Of a DNA stretch of 64,000 nucleotides, positions 49,149-59,325 are shown piece after piece. The stretch lies in contig CATNEN010000034.1 in assembly GCA_950097015.1 (NCBI GenBank), forward strand, positions 1,316,501 to 1,380,500, given 5' to 3'. Position 1 is the stretch's first letter, and each line of letters starts with the position of its first letter. This stretch comes from Macrostomum hystrix. Taxonomy: Eukaryota; Platyhelminthes; Macrostomidae. Both the position numbers and the translations under genes were made by a program. The notes beneath the pieces were generated by a model. It made no database searches. It saw only the letters and a program-made list of their open reading frames with translations, and was not told where the DNA came from.

Positions 49149-50340
49149 AGTAGACAGAATTGTAGACAGACTGGTAGACAGACTGGTAGACAGAATAGTA
49201 GAGAGACTGGTAGACAGAATAGTAGACAGACTGGTAGACAGAATAGTAGAGAGACTGGTAGACAGAATAGTAGACAGACTGGTAGACAGAATGGTAGACA
49301 GACTGGTAGACAGAATAGTAGAGAGACTGGTAGACAGAATAGTAGAGAGACTGGTAGACAGAATAGAAGACAGACTGGTAGACAGAATAGTAGAGAGACT
49401 GGTAGACAGAATAGTAGACAGACTGGTAGACAGAATGGTAGACAGAATAGTAGACAGAATAGTAGACAGAATAGTAGACAGAATGGTAGACAGAATAGTA
49501 GACAGAATAGTAGACAGAATTGTAGACAGAATAGTAGACAGAATAGTAGACAGAATAGTAGACAGAATTGTAGACAGAATAGTAGACAGAATAGTAGACA
49601 GAATAGTAGACAGGATAGTAGACAGAATAGTAGACAGAATAGTAGACAGAATTGTAGACAGAATAGTAGACACAATAGTAGACAATATAGTGGACAGAAT
49701 AGTAGACAGAACAGTAGACAGAGTTGTAGACAGAATAGTAGACACAATAGTAGACAATATAGTGGACAGAATAGTAGACAGAATGGTAGACAGAATAGTA
49801 GACAGAATAGTAGACAGAATTGTAGACAGAATAGTAGACAGAATGGTAGACAGAATAGTAGACAGAATAGTAGACAGAATAGTAGACAGAATAGTAGACA
49901 GAATTGTAGACAGAATAGTAGACAGAATAGTAGACAGGATAGTAGACAGAATAGTAGACAGAATAGTAGACAGAATTGTAGACAGAATAGTAGACACAAT
50001 AGTAGACAATATAGTGGACAGAATAGTAGACAGAACAGTAGACAGAGTTGTAGACAGAATAGTAGACACAATAGTAGACAATATAGTGGACAGAATAGTA
50101 GACAGATTAGTTGACAGAATGGCAGACAGGATAGTAGACAGAATGGTAGACAGAGTAGTAGACAGAATAATAGACAAAATAGTAGACAGAATAGTAGACA
50201 ATATAGTAGACAGACTGGTATACAGACTGGTAGACAGAATAGTAGACACAATAGTAGACAGAATAGTAGACAATATAGTAGACAGACTGGTATACAGACT
50301 GGTAGACAGAATAGTAGACAGAATGGAGGGCAGAATAGTA
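49149..50340. repeat. 12-bp minisatellite, about 100 copies
   Basis: The unit is GTAGACAGAATA with variants (GACTGG, GAATTG, GAATGG, CACAAT). The 12-bp period leaves frames open on both strands ((RQNS)n, (VDRI)n, (LSTI)n). The left part is built from GACTGG/GAGACTGG units, the middle from GAATAG units. A block around 49600-49770 is repeated at about 49920-50080. Confidence 0.96.
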
Positions 50341-51044
50341 CGAGTAATAGGTGGAGTATATAGATTAATAACAGAAGTTTAAAAATAATGATAGATACTC
50401 TATTAAACACAGATGTAGAGGTAGATGGAGAGGTAGACAGGTAGGAAAGAAGACAGACAAAGTCCGCTCGTAGAAAGAATGGAATGGAACATGTTAGTTT
50501 TTATCATCTTTAATTCAGATCACTTTTAAGAAAAGAAGGCTAGAATTTTGGGGCAAATTTGTCTCTATCGAACTAAAAAACTAATTCCGTTTAAACAAAA
50601 CTGCCTATCAAACAGGTCGGTCTGAGTAAGTTAGACTCACTAGTAACGCAAGCGAATTATTTACTTAAAAGCTTCATTTAAATTTATAATTTATTAAGAC
50701 ACGTGTCCTGATTGCTTCAATCGTAAATTTCGCTTTGTTTATGTCACAATGGTGCCAGCAATCAATGATTGGCACATTGACACTTGAATCCATGCCCTTC
50801 ATGATGCCTGCCCGAACTATAGGCTATACTTCAAAGCAAAATAGTAGGCTGACATTGTACAGATCTAAATTCATAACTGACTGGGTGATTATTCTCGCTT
50901 TTTTCTTTCTGAATAAATTAACTATTATAAGTAGCATTCAACGGACACGAGATTAAGAAAGCACAATGATTACATTAAGCATAGAATATCGATTATTAAA
51001 GCATTTGTTAAAGCCTTAGCGGGGGCAGGTACAATGCCTCAACA
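50341..51044. other. Spacer, no gene seen
   Basis: Unique AT-rich sequence; no supportable exon. Confidence 0.4.
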
Positions 51045-52350
51045 GACTTGTGGAACAGGTGATGCCGTAACTGACAGATGAAACAGATGATGGCCTGACA
51101 GAGAGGTTGAACAGGTGATGCCCTGACAGACAGGTTGAACAGGTGATGCCCCAACAGACAGGTGAACAGGTGATGCCCTGACAGACAGGTTGAACAGGTG
51201 ATGTCCTGACAGACAGGTTGAACAGGTGATGCCCTGACAGAGAGGTTGAACAGGTGATGCCCCAACAGACAGGTGAACAGGTGATGCCCTGACAGAGAGG
51301 TTGAACAGGTGATGCCCTGACAGAGAGGTTGAACAGGTGATGTCCTGACAGACAGGTTGAACAGGTGATGCCCTAACAGACAGGCGAACAGCTGATGCTC
51401 CAACAGACAGGTGAACAGCTGATGTCCTGACAGACAAGTGAACAGGTGATTCCCTGACAGACAGGTTGAACAGGTGATGCCTTAACGGACAGGTGAACAG
51501 GTGATGCCCTGACAGAGAGGTTGAACAGGTGATGCCCTGACAGACAGGTTGAACAGGTGATGCCCTGACAGAGAGGTTGAACAGGTGATGCCCTGACAGA
51601 GAGGTTGAACAGGTGATGTCCTGACAGACAGGTTGAACAGCTGATGCTCCAACAGACAGGCGAACAGCTGATGCTCCAACAGACAGGTGAACAGCTGATG
51701 TCCTGACAGACAAGTGAACAGGTGATTCCCTGACAGACAGGTTGAACAGGTGATGCCTTAACGGACAGGTGAACAGGTGATGCCCTGACAGACAGGTTGA
51801 ACAGGTGATGCCCTAACAGACAGGCGAACAGCTGATGCTCCAACAGACAGGTGAACAGCTGATGCCCTGACAGACAAGTGAACAGGTGATTCCCTGACAG
51901 ACAGGTTGAACAGGTGATTCCCTAACAGACAGGTTGAACAGGTGATGCCTTAACGGACAGGTGAACAGGTGATGCCCTGACAGACAGGTTGAACAGGTGA
52001 TGCCCCAACAGACAGGTGAACAGGCGATGCCCTGACAGAGAGGTTGAAAAGGTGATGCCCCAACAGACAGGTGAACAGGTGATGCCCTGACAGACAGGTG
52101 AACAGCTGATGCCCTGACAGACAGGTTGAACAGGTGATTCTCTGACAGACAGGTTGAACAGGTGATTCCCTGACAGACAGGTTGAACAGGTGATTCCCTG
52201 ACAGACAGGTTGAACAGGTGATTACCTGACAGACAGACTGAAGAAGTAATGCCTCAACAGAAAGGTTGAGCAGGTGATGACGTGACAGACAGGTACGAGC
52301 TAAAACAGGTGTTTTTCTGACAGACAGGTGTATCAGGTGATGCCCTGTCA
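51045..52350. repeat. 26/28-bp minisatellite, about 48 copies
   Basis: The unit is GAACAGGTGATGCCCTGACA plus GACAGGTT, with a 26-bp form lacking the TT. Variants include CCAACAGA, AACAGCTGATG and TTAACGGACA. Minus-strand Cys-containing frames here (for example 51713-51039) are by-products of the unit. Confidence 0.95.
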
Positions 52351-52683
52351 GATAGAGGGTTGTTGTTGGCCCATAGTAGAGCGCACTATCACCATGGGCT
52401 TTCTGACTGTTGTCAGCAGACCCCTAGTCCCGGCACGCGCTTCTAGTTAGAAGTTTTCGCAAAACCTTTGGGCGAATTTCGCGACAGGTGAATGTGGAAG
52501 ATAAATTATGCAAGCTCTAAAGTTTGCCCAGTCTGACACCAATATTGGATACGGTCACGTTCCACATACTGTGTTGAAAATGATTTATCGAGTCATGGAA
52601 AGCAAAACTTGCTCAAAGCGGTTCAAGTTATGTTTTATGTTCGAAGTTCGTGCAAAGGTCGTTAGTTACTTTTACAGATTTAC
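52351..52683. other. Upstream region of the large secreted-protein gene
   Basis: Contains a 69-codon ATG frame (52508-52717) with no domain, not called as a gene. Confidence 0.4.
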
Positions 52684-52700
52684 ATATAAAGAAGAAGCAC
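52684..52700 (+). promoter_or_regulatory. TATA box of the 1031-aa secreted-protein gene
   Basis: ACATATAAAGAAG, about 60 bp upstream of the ATG at 52750. Confidence 0.5.
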
Positions 52701-52749
52701 ATGAAAAAAATATTTAACTAACTAAAATAGTTTTCATTTGAAAACAAAA

Positions 52750-55700
52750 ATGAAACCTCAGTTCAGGTGTATTATTCGAGTTCTTCTTCTGATCCTGCTT
52801 TGCGGCAGTCACAGTGAAGCTGCGCCAACAACCACCACGACAGCCGTATCTCTTCAAAACGAATCCACGAGTACAATAGCACCTGATGAATATACGGATG
52901 TACCTGTTGAAGGTAACGCTCATCAAAACGAATCTACAACAGCACCTGCTGAATCGAAGGATGAACATGTTAGAAACAACGTTCGTAAAAAAATACCTAA
53001 AATAGCACCTGATACAACAGCGCCTAACGAACCTACGGAAACACCTGTTAAAACCAATGCTCGTCAAAACGAATTTACAACAACACCTGATGAATTTTTG
53101 GATGCAGCTGTTGAAACTAGCGCTCGTCAAAACGAATCTACAACAGCACCTAATAAACTTATGAAAAAGCATGTTAAAACCAATGCTCGTCAAAACAAAT
53201 TTACAACAACACCTGATGAATTTATGGATGCAACTGTTGAAACTAGCGCTCGTCAAAACGAATCTACAACAGCACCTAATAAACTTATGAAAACGCATGT
53301 TAAAACCAATGCTCGTCAAAACGAATTTACAACAACACCTGATGAATTTTTGGATGCAAATGTTGAAACTAGCGCTCGTCAAAACGAATCTACAACAGCA
53401 CCTAATAAACTTATGAAAACGCATGTTAAAACCAATGCTCGTCAAAACGAATTTACAACAACACCTGATGAATTTTTGGATGCAGCTGTTGAAACTAGCG
53501 CTCGTCAAAACGAATCTACAACAGCACCTAATAAACTTATGAAAACGCATGTTAAAACCAATGCTCGTCAAAACAAATTTACAACAACACCTGATGAATT
53601 TATGGATGCAACTGTTGAAACTAGCGCTCGTCAAAACGAATCTACAACAGCACCTAATAAACTTATGAAAACGCATGTTAAAACCAATGCTCGTCAAAAC
53701 GAATTTACAACAACACCTGATGAATTTATGGATGCAACTGTTGAAACTAGCGCTCGTCAAAACGAATCTACAACAGCACCTAATAAACTTATGAAAACGC
53801 ATGTTAAAACCAATGCTCGTCAAAACGAATTTACAACAACACCTGATGAATTTATGGATGCAACTGTTGAAACTAGCGCTCGTCAAAACGAATCTACAAC
53901 AGCACCTAATAAACTTATGAAAACGCATGTTAAAACCAATGCTCGTCAAAACGAATTTACAACAACACCTGATGAATTTATGGATGCAACTGTTGAAACT
54001 AGCGCTCGTCAAAACGAATCTACAACAGCACCTAATAAACTTATGAAAACGCATGTTAAAACCAATGCTCGTCAAAACGAATTTACAACAACACCTGATG
54101 AATTTATGGATGCAACTGTTGAAACTAGCGCTCGTCAAAACGAATCTACAACAGCACCTAATAAACTTATGAAAACGCATGTTAAAACCAATGCTCGTCA
54201 AAACGAATTTACAACAACACCTGATGAATTTATGGATGAACCTGTTGAAACAAGAGCTCGTCAAGCTAAATTGACCATAGCACCTAATGAATCTAAGAAC
54301 GCACCAGTTAGAAAAAGCGCTCGTCGAAAGAAACCTACAACAGCACCTGATGAATCTACGGATACACCTGTTGGAACTGCAAGACCACCAGCGACTACTC
54401 GAGAAAAAATTGGGAAAATCGTGCAAAACCGTCACAATCGTAGATATAGTCGACTGAAGCACGGGCACATTAACGTCGGTCATAGTCAGCAAGTGAAACT
54501 TTTGAGCCAGCGCACAGATCAAAAGCACCGTAGACAATATAATGACAACCACCCCAAGCTCCAAAATCTTTCGCGTCAGATTCTCAACCGAAACTATAGA
54601 CGTAACAGACAGCATCCTATCCGTTACAATCGCCAAAACCACAGAATTTATCGACATGATCACAGTCACTTTAAAATGCGACACGAAAAGTATCGGATAC
54701 ATCATGACAATGGCCAACGTGAAGGAAATAAAATACATAAGGAACTGCGCGACAAACTGCGCGATAAACCACATGGGAAACATTCTGAACATCGCAACAA
54801 CCAGCTTGGCAAACATCCTGAACATCGCAACAACCAGCTTGGCAAACATTCTGAACATCGCAACAACCAGCTTGGCAAACATCCTGAACATCGCAACAAC
54901 CAGCTTGGCAAACATTCTGAACATCGCAACAACCAGCTTGGCAAACATCCTGAACATCGCAACAACCAGGTTGGCAAACATCCTGAACATCGCAACAACC
55001 AGGTCGGCAAACATTCTGAACATCGCAACAACCAGGTTGGCAAAAATCCTGAACATCGTAACAACCACCATGGCAAACGTCCTGAACATCGCAGCAACCA
55101 GGTTGGCAAAAATCCTGAACATCGTAACAACCACCATGGCAAACGTCCTGAACATCGCCGCAACCGATACGGCAAACGTCCTGAACATCGCCGCAACCGA
55201 TATGGCAGACGTCCTAAACATCGCCACAACCGATATGGCAACCGTCCTAAACATCGCCGCAACCGATACGGCAAACGTCCTGAACATCGCCGCAACCGAT
55301 ACGGCAAACGTCCTGAACATCGCCGCAACCGATATGGCAGACGTCCTAAACATCGCCACAACCGATATGGCAACCGTCCTAAACATCGCCGCAACCGATA
55401 CGGCAAACGTCCTAAACATCGCGGCAACCGATACGGCAACCGTCCTGAACATCGCCGCAACCGATATGGCAAACGTCCTGAACATCGCCGCAACCGATAT
55501 GGCAACCGTCCTGAACATCGCCGCAACCGATATGGCAAACGTCCTGAACATCGCCGCAACCGATATGGCAAACGTCCTGAACATCGCAACAACAGACGAA
55601 GCCGTCGAAATGTACATCGATTCAACCGACGTCACGAAGATGATAATGAGAATGACGGATCTAATGCAGGACGTGATGAATACTACAATAGTTTCAGAGG

Positions 55701-55845
55701 CACTATCAATTACTATCATCGGGGTTATCAGAGACGCAGGCTCCGCAGCTACAGAAGCACTCACGACACTGAGCGCATGGCTTCTCAACAGTGGAGCAGC
55801 CGCCGGTACAACAATTGGTACCAAGAGCATGGCACCGACCTATAG
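52750..55845 (+). CDS. Large secreted repeat protein: Thr/Asn-rich glyco-repeats then His/Arg-rich repeats
   Basis: 1,031 residues from the ATG at 52750. Residues 1-25 are a signal peptide (RVLLLILLCGSHSEAA). A Thr-rich linker leads to about nine and a half near-identical 42-residue repeats (126 bp, about 53056-54240). Each contains TNARQNEFTTTPDEF and ARQNESTTAPNKL; NES is an N-glycosylation sequon in every copy. A basic linker follows. Then come about 25 copies of an 11-residue repeat (33 bp, about 54770-55590): first GKHPEHRNNQL, later GKRPEHRRNRY. The tail is Arg/Tyr/Asp-rich and ends HGTDL. The protein is very basic with no catalytic domain. It is probably extracellular and structural (adhesive, mucus, tube or coat), an inference from composition. 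No homologue recognised. A TATA box lies upstream and a perfect 11-bp hairpin just after the stop. Confidence 0.85.
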   Translation: MKPQFRCIIRVLLLILLCGSHSEAAPTTTTTAVSLQNESTSTIAPDEYTDVPVEGNAHQNESTTAPAESKDEHVRNNVRKKIPKIAPDTTAPNEPTETPVKTNARQNEFTTTPDEFLDAAVETSARQNESTTAPNKLMKKHVKTNARQNKFTTTPDEFMDATVETSARQNESTTAPNKLMKTHVKTNARQNEFTTTPDEFLDANVETSARQNESTTAPNKLMKTHVKTNARQNEFTTTPDEFLDAAVETSARQNESTTAPNKLMKTHVKTNARQNKFTTTPDEFMDATVETSARQNESTTAPNKLMKTHVKTNARQNEFTTTPDEFMDATVETSARQNESTTAPNKLMKTHVKTNARQNEFTTTPDEFMDATVETSARQNESTTAPNKLMKTHVKTNARQNEFTTTPDEFMDATVETSARQNESTTAPNKLMKTHVKTNARQNEFTTTPDEFMDATVETSARQNESTTAPNKLMKTHVKTNARQNEFTTTPDEFMDEPVETRARQAKLTIAPNESKNAPVRKSARRKKPTTAPDESTDTPVGTARPPATTREKIGKIVQNRHNRRYSRLKHGHINVGHSQQVKLLSQRTDQKHRRQYNDNHPKLQNLSRQILNRNYRRNRQHPIRYNRQNHRIYRHDHSHFKMRHEKYRIHHDNGQREGNKIHKELRDKLRDKPHGKHSEHRNNQLGKHPEHRNNQLGKHSEHRNNQLGKHPEHRNNQLGKHSEHRNNQLGKHPEHRNNQVGKHPEHRNNQVGKHSEHRNNQVGKNPEHRNNHHGKRPEHRSNQVGKNPEHRNNHHGKRPEHRRNRYGKRPEHRRNRYGRRPKHRHNRYGNRPKHRRNRYGKRPEHRRNRYGKRPEHRRNRYGRRPKHRHNRYGNRPKHRRNRYGKRPKHRGNRYGNRPEHRRNRYGKRPEHRRNRYGNRPEHRRNRYGKRPEHRRNRYGKRPEHRNNRRSRRNVHRFNRRHEDDNENDGSNAGRDEYYNSFRGTINYYHRGYQRRRLRSYRSTHDTERMASQQWSSRRYNNWYQEHGTDL

Positions 55846-55861
55846 ATTCCTAGCTATCACT

Positions 55862-55891
55862 CTATCAGACTAACAGTCCTTAGTCTGATAG
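55862..55891 (+). promoter_or_regulatory. 3'-UTR hairpin, 11-bp perfect stem
   Basis: CTATCAGACTA (55862-55872) pairs with TAGTCTGATAG (55881-55891) around an 8-base loop, starting 17 bases after the stop codon of the large secreted protein. It does not match the histone stem-loop. Role unknown. Confidence 0.6.
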
Positions 55892-56172
55892 CTACTAAAG
55901 TTTTAAATTATCTTCAATCAATAACATATACGCTCGTATATTAATTTGCGGTGTTGGTTAAACAATTCACTGTCAGTCTGCATAAATATATTGATAAATT
56001 TTGTCAGGTTAAAACCACCAAAACAGACTGATGGCTTGCTAAAAAGGATTAATAAGTAACTTGAAAATGGATCGATTTTTCATTACACCGCTTTAAAAGC
56101 GGTAATCTTTGGAGAATTTTGCGAGAGACCATATTCGAAAGGCTATCAGAAGTAAACACCAGAACTAAGGAC
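55892..56172. other. Spacer, no gene seen
   Basis: AT-rich 3'-flanking sequence. Confidence 0.35.
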
Positions 56173-56355
56173 CTAATTCAGAATCGAAGCAGGACTTGAA
56201 CTCGGAATCGAAGCAGGATCTGAACTCGGAATCGTAGCAGGAGACAAACTCTGAATTGGAGCCGGACCTGAACTCGGAATCGAAGTAGGACCCAAACTCA
56301 GAGCGGAAACAGTAGCCATAATAGTGATCTTGATGTAAAAAACGAAGAAGTTCAT
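56173..56355 (-). CDS. Possible small secreted Ser/Pro-repeat peptide
   Basis: A 60-residue frame from an ATG at 56355. It has a moderately hydrophobic start (MNFFVFYIKITIMATVSALS) that could be a weak signal peptide. Four imperfect 8-residue repeats of the type SSGPAPIQ/SSDPASIP follow, encoded by a 24-bp DNA repeat. No promoter or homologue identified. It could equally be an unexpressed frame over a short tandem repeat. Confidence 0.25.
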   Translation of the reverse strand: MNFFVFYIKITIMATVSALSLGPTSIPSSGPAPIQSLSPATIPSSDPASIPSSSPASILN

Positions 56356-56895
56356 TCGCTATTGAATATATTTTAAATTTTTGTTCGTGAAAGTGAAAGC
56401 AGAGCGTAAAAGTTTAAGATCGAATCGATATAATGCTAAAAAAATTCTTCAGCAGCTTAACGATAAGCAGACTTAGAAATGAGCAAGTAGGCCAATACAG
56501 GTGAAGAGTTTTTTCTTTCATCGCCTTGCCTTACTGCAGTTCATGTGCCCCCGCTTGAGCTTTAAAATTTCACCTTTGCCTATCCTTAGATTCAAAGTAG
56601 GTCGCTGAATGAAAGTTATGTGACAAATGCAAATGCGCAACATTGCTTGTTTCAGTCTTGGAACTGTGCCGTTGCCTTAGTTTTAGGAAATGTAAAACTG
56701 GGAATTAAATGAACTGCCCGAATGTTAGCACAGCGAAATCGACAAGTGTCGACAACTGCATACTTAAAATGCAGTTCACGACGACGTCCTCATTATGTTG
56801 CGTTTCTCCTGTCTGGAAAGTCACACACTGCGGATCCGATTGGAAACTAATATTTTGAGGCACCTGCTCAGTGCAATCTGTCACTGAGTAATTTG
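56356..56895. other. Spacer, no gene seen
   Basis: Unique sequence before the TATA box of the decayed repeat-protein gene. Confidence 0.35.
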
Positions 56896-56904
56896 GTATA
56901 AAGT
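56896..56904 (+). promoter_or_regulatory. TATA box of the decayed repeat-protein gene
   Basis: GGTATAAAG, about 110 bp upstream of the ATG at 57010. Confidence 0.4.
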
Positions 56905-57009
56905 CAAACGAAAAAACTTTTTTTTAGATGTTATAGACTTTTTAGACTTTTATCGACTATCGAGAAAAAATCCAACCTTAAAAAATCTATATCGTTAAGG
57001 TTTGCAAGA

Positions 57010-57629
57010 ATGAGTTTTTTGCTGACAGCAGTGTTGGTACTGCTGTTTGGTAGCGTGATGTCCGGATTAGCGCTTGGCAACCAAGAGTTTCATTCTTGTC
57101 CGACTTTCAGAGACTAGAAAAAAGCGACTGCAACATCGCGAGGCCCAAAGACCACAGGACAAGGAGCAAGTAACACCGCGTGGCCCGAAGACCACAGGAC
57201 AAGGAGGGACTCGCACTCCGCGAGGCCCAAAGACCACAGGACAAGGAGGGACTCGCCTCCGCGAGGCCCAAAGACCACAGGACAAGGAGGGACTCGCCTC
57301 CGCGAGGCCCAAAGACCACAGGACAAGGAGGGACTCGCACTCCGCGAGACCCAAAGACCACAGGACAAGGGGGGACTCGCACTCCGCGAGGCCCAAAGAC
57401 CACAGGACAAGGAGGGACTCGCACTCCGCGAGGCCCAAAGACCACAGGACAAGGAGGGACTCGCACTCCGCGAGGCCCAAAGACCACAGGACAAGGAGCA
57501 AGTGTAACACCACGTGGCCCGAAAACCACTGGGCAAGGATGGACTGGAACATCGCGTGGCCTGAAGACCACACGACAAGTGCCTTGGAAACTGGCTGTCG
57601 ATTGGGTGGAAACCGAATATTTTGTCTGA
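57010..57629 (+). pseudogene. Decayed secreted repeat protein (signal peptide plus PRGPKTTGQGGTRT repeats)
   Basis: The ATG at 57010 opens a clear signal peptide (MSFLLTAVLVLLFGSV, then SGLALG). The frame hits TAG at residue 36 (57115-57117). Beyond it a 42-bp repeat runs to about 57590. It encodes a 14-residue basic motif (PRGPKTTGQGGTRT), which lies in the signal-peptide frame in the first copy. It then shifts frame three times: a 2-base loss near 57172 and single-base losses near 57254 and 57296. The final frame ends at 57629 with WVETEYFV. Copies are otherwise well conserved, so decay looks recent. The style (secreted, basic, short tandem repeats, TATA box) matches its neighbours on both sides. 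An intron removing the stop is an alternative but no good donor is visible. Confidence 0.65.
57114..57590. repeat. 42-bp tandem repeat, about 11 copies
   Basis: The unit is CGAGGCCCAAAGACCACAGG plus ACAAGGAGGGACTCGCACTC and CG. Two copies are 41 bp (GCCTCCG in place of GCACTCCG), which breaks frame. Confidence 0.93.
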
Positions 57630-57680
57630 AATGTTTGGTTAAGTTATTTTTTAAGGAATGCGTCCTTTTACTTTAAGTTG

Positions 57681-57722
57681 AACCATAACCCAGTTTATTT
57701 TAAAAAAATCTGGGTTATGGTT
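57681..57722 (+). promoter_or_regulatory. 13-bp hairpin downstream of the decayed repeat gene
   Basis: AACCATAACCCAG (57681-57693) pairs perfectly with CTGGGTTATGGTT (57710-57722) around a 16-base A/T loop, about 50 bp after the last stop codon. Confidence 0.6.
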
Positions 57723-59232
57723 TGGTATTGAGTGCTTTGCATCTACATACTTTGCATTAAGTTGCCTTTGTCTATTTCAGTCAAATACGATGAGTTACTT
57801 GGGTGCACGAATTTTTCATTAATATAATTCTTTAAACGAGCGTGGAAGCAATTCCGAAAGTTTGGAAAGAGCATTGGGAATCCAGCGCTTCAACTGATGT
57901 TTCTCTTTTTTTATCGTTACGCGAACAACCACTCAGTGCTGCGACGAACTCGATTAACGCTACTCATAATTAAAAGTAGGCACAAAGAACGAAATAAAAC
58001 TTTGTTTCCGCTATAAGATATTGTCAGCTCACTGCGAAACTACTCGGGGTCGGGTCTCAAGACCCATGTCAGTATAAATGCAACAATAATCCTGGAGATC
58101 AGCAAAGCTCATTGTGACGGAGAAGCAGCGAAGCGCACTTCTTTGTGTGCTCACTCCCTTACTTCCAACAACTCCTTTGGGGCACTAGACGTGCTACGCA
58201 CCAGCAAAGCTTCGTACTCTGCACCGCCTTGCAGGACATACTTCGTACATCGATCTCGATAGCTTGTTTCTGTCCTTAAAAAGTTGCATAATTATAGCGA
58301 AGAATTCATTCGCTGCTTCCTGCACAACACCCAAACGAGTCTTGGGAGTCAAAGCTCAGTCCTTCATGTTGCCCCAATCAAAGCAGGGCTTCCTTATGAA
58401 CCAACACTGCATGTTAAGTGCAGCTTCTGTCGTTCCTGACCGGAGGAACTGTATTGTTTGGCCTGACATCAACGCACTTCTAAATATCGTTTGTCAAAAA
58501 TAAAAATATCGCTTTGTTGACATACAGAGTTGGACCAAGAAAAAATGATATTTTCAGGGAACGGTGGGCACTGAGATTGGTGACAGTCAATCCGCTGCAA
58601 GCGAAGAGGCCATTCTGCCCAATTCGCTCATCCCTGAGCACACAAGCCTACCGATATGGATAGGTGTGTACATCAGCACTACAGCAGCACTCGTATTTTA
58701 TCATCGGACAGAGTGTCCACTCCATGAGTCTTGGGGTTTGGCCTCATGGGTGCAAATTGTTCGAAAAACCCGAAACCTTCTCCGCAGCTGGCCCGAAAAT
58801 TAACTTGGTCAAGCTGCTACACTCACCACCCCACTGTCGGAGCCGTTTGATACAAGTCGAGCCCTGAGTGTGTCCCTCAATCTAAACTTCGAGCCATTGT
58901 CAGGTCAGTAAGTTAGTTTTTTGCCTTTCTTTTTTTAGTGCCCGTGATAGTAAAGCGTTTAAGGCACGACGCAAAATACCTTGTCATAAAATTGTGACGT
59001 TAGTGCCAGTGGAGCGCAGCTGCTGGGCTTCAATGGGAGCAGTGCAACTTCAACACGTGCTAATAAGGAAAATTGTACCTTGGCTACTGCTCAATGCTTG
59101 CAAGGCGAGACTATTATGTTTTGCTTGCAATGTCTACAAAGTCACGTAAAGCCGTGAATGAATCGATTCGCAAAGAGAGTGAGATCAGCTCGGTATCATC
59201 TGCTCGCTCAAAATGCTACCGGCTGAAAACGA
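57723..59232. other. Spacer between secreted-protein genes
   Basis: Several short ATG or non-ATG frames (58264-58503, 58564-58803, 59073-59279) have no domain, signal peptide or repeat, and I do not call them. A TATAAATG lies near 58075 without an associated gene. Confidence 0.35.
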
Positions 59233-59240
59233 ATATAAAA
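59233..59240 (+). promoter_or_regulatory. TATA box of the 375-aa secreted repeat protein gene
   Basis: AATATAAAATTG, about 90 bp upstream of the ATG at 59326. Confidence 0.5.
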
Positions 59241-59325
59241 TTGCCGTTTTTTTGTTTATTCATGCTAAAAAATCCATAATCAGACATCTACAAACAAACG
59301 AGCGAATTTCAGTCGATTTGCAAAA

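Noticed and set aside
49075-50410. RQNS, VDRI and LSTI repeat frames on both strands
   Set aside because: 12-bp unit by-product with no unique coding flank.
51008-51843. Cys-containing minus-strand repeat frames (for example HHLFNLSVRASPVQP)
   Set aside because: By-product of the 26/28-bp array; several frames equally open and no signal peptide.
52508-52717. 69-codon ATG frame upstream of the large secreted-protein gene
   Set aside because: No domain or signal peptide, and it overlaps that gene's TATA region.
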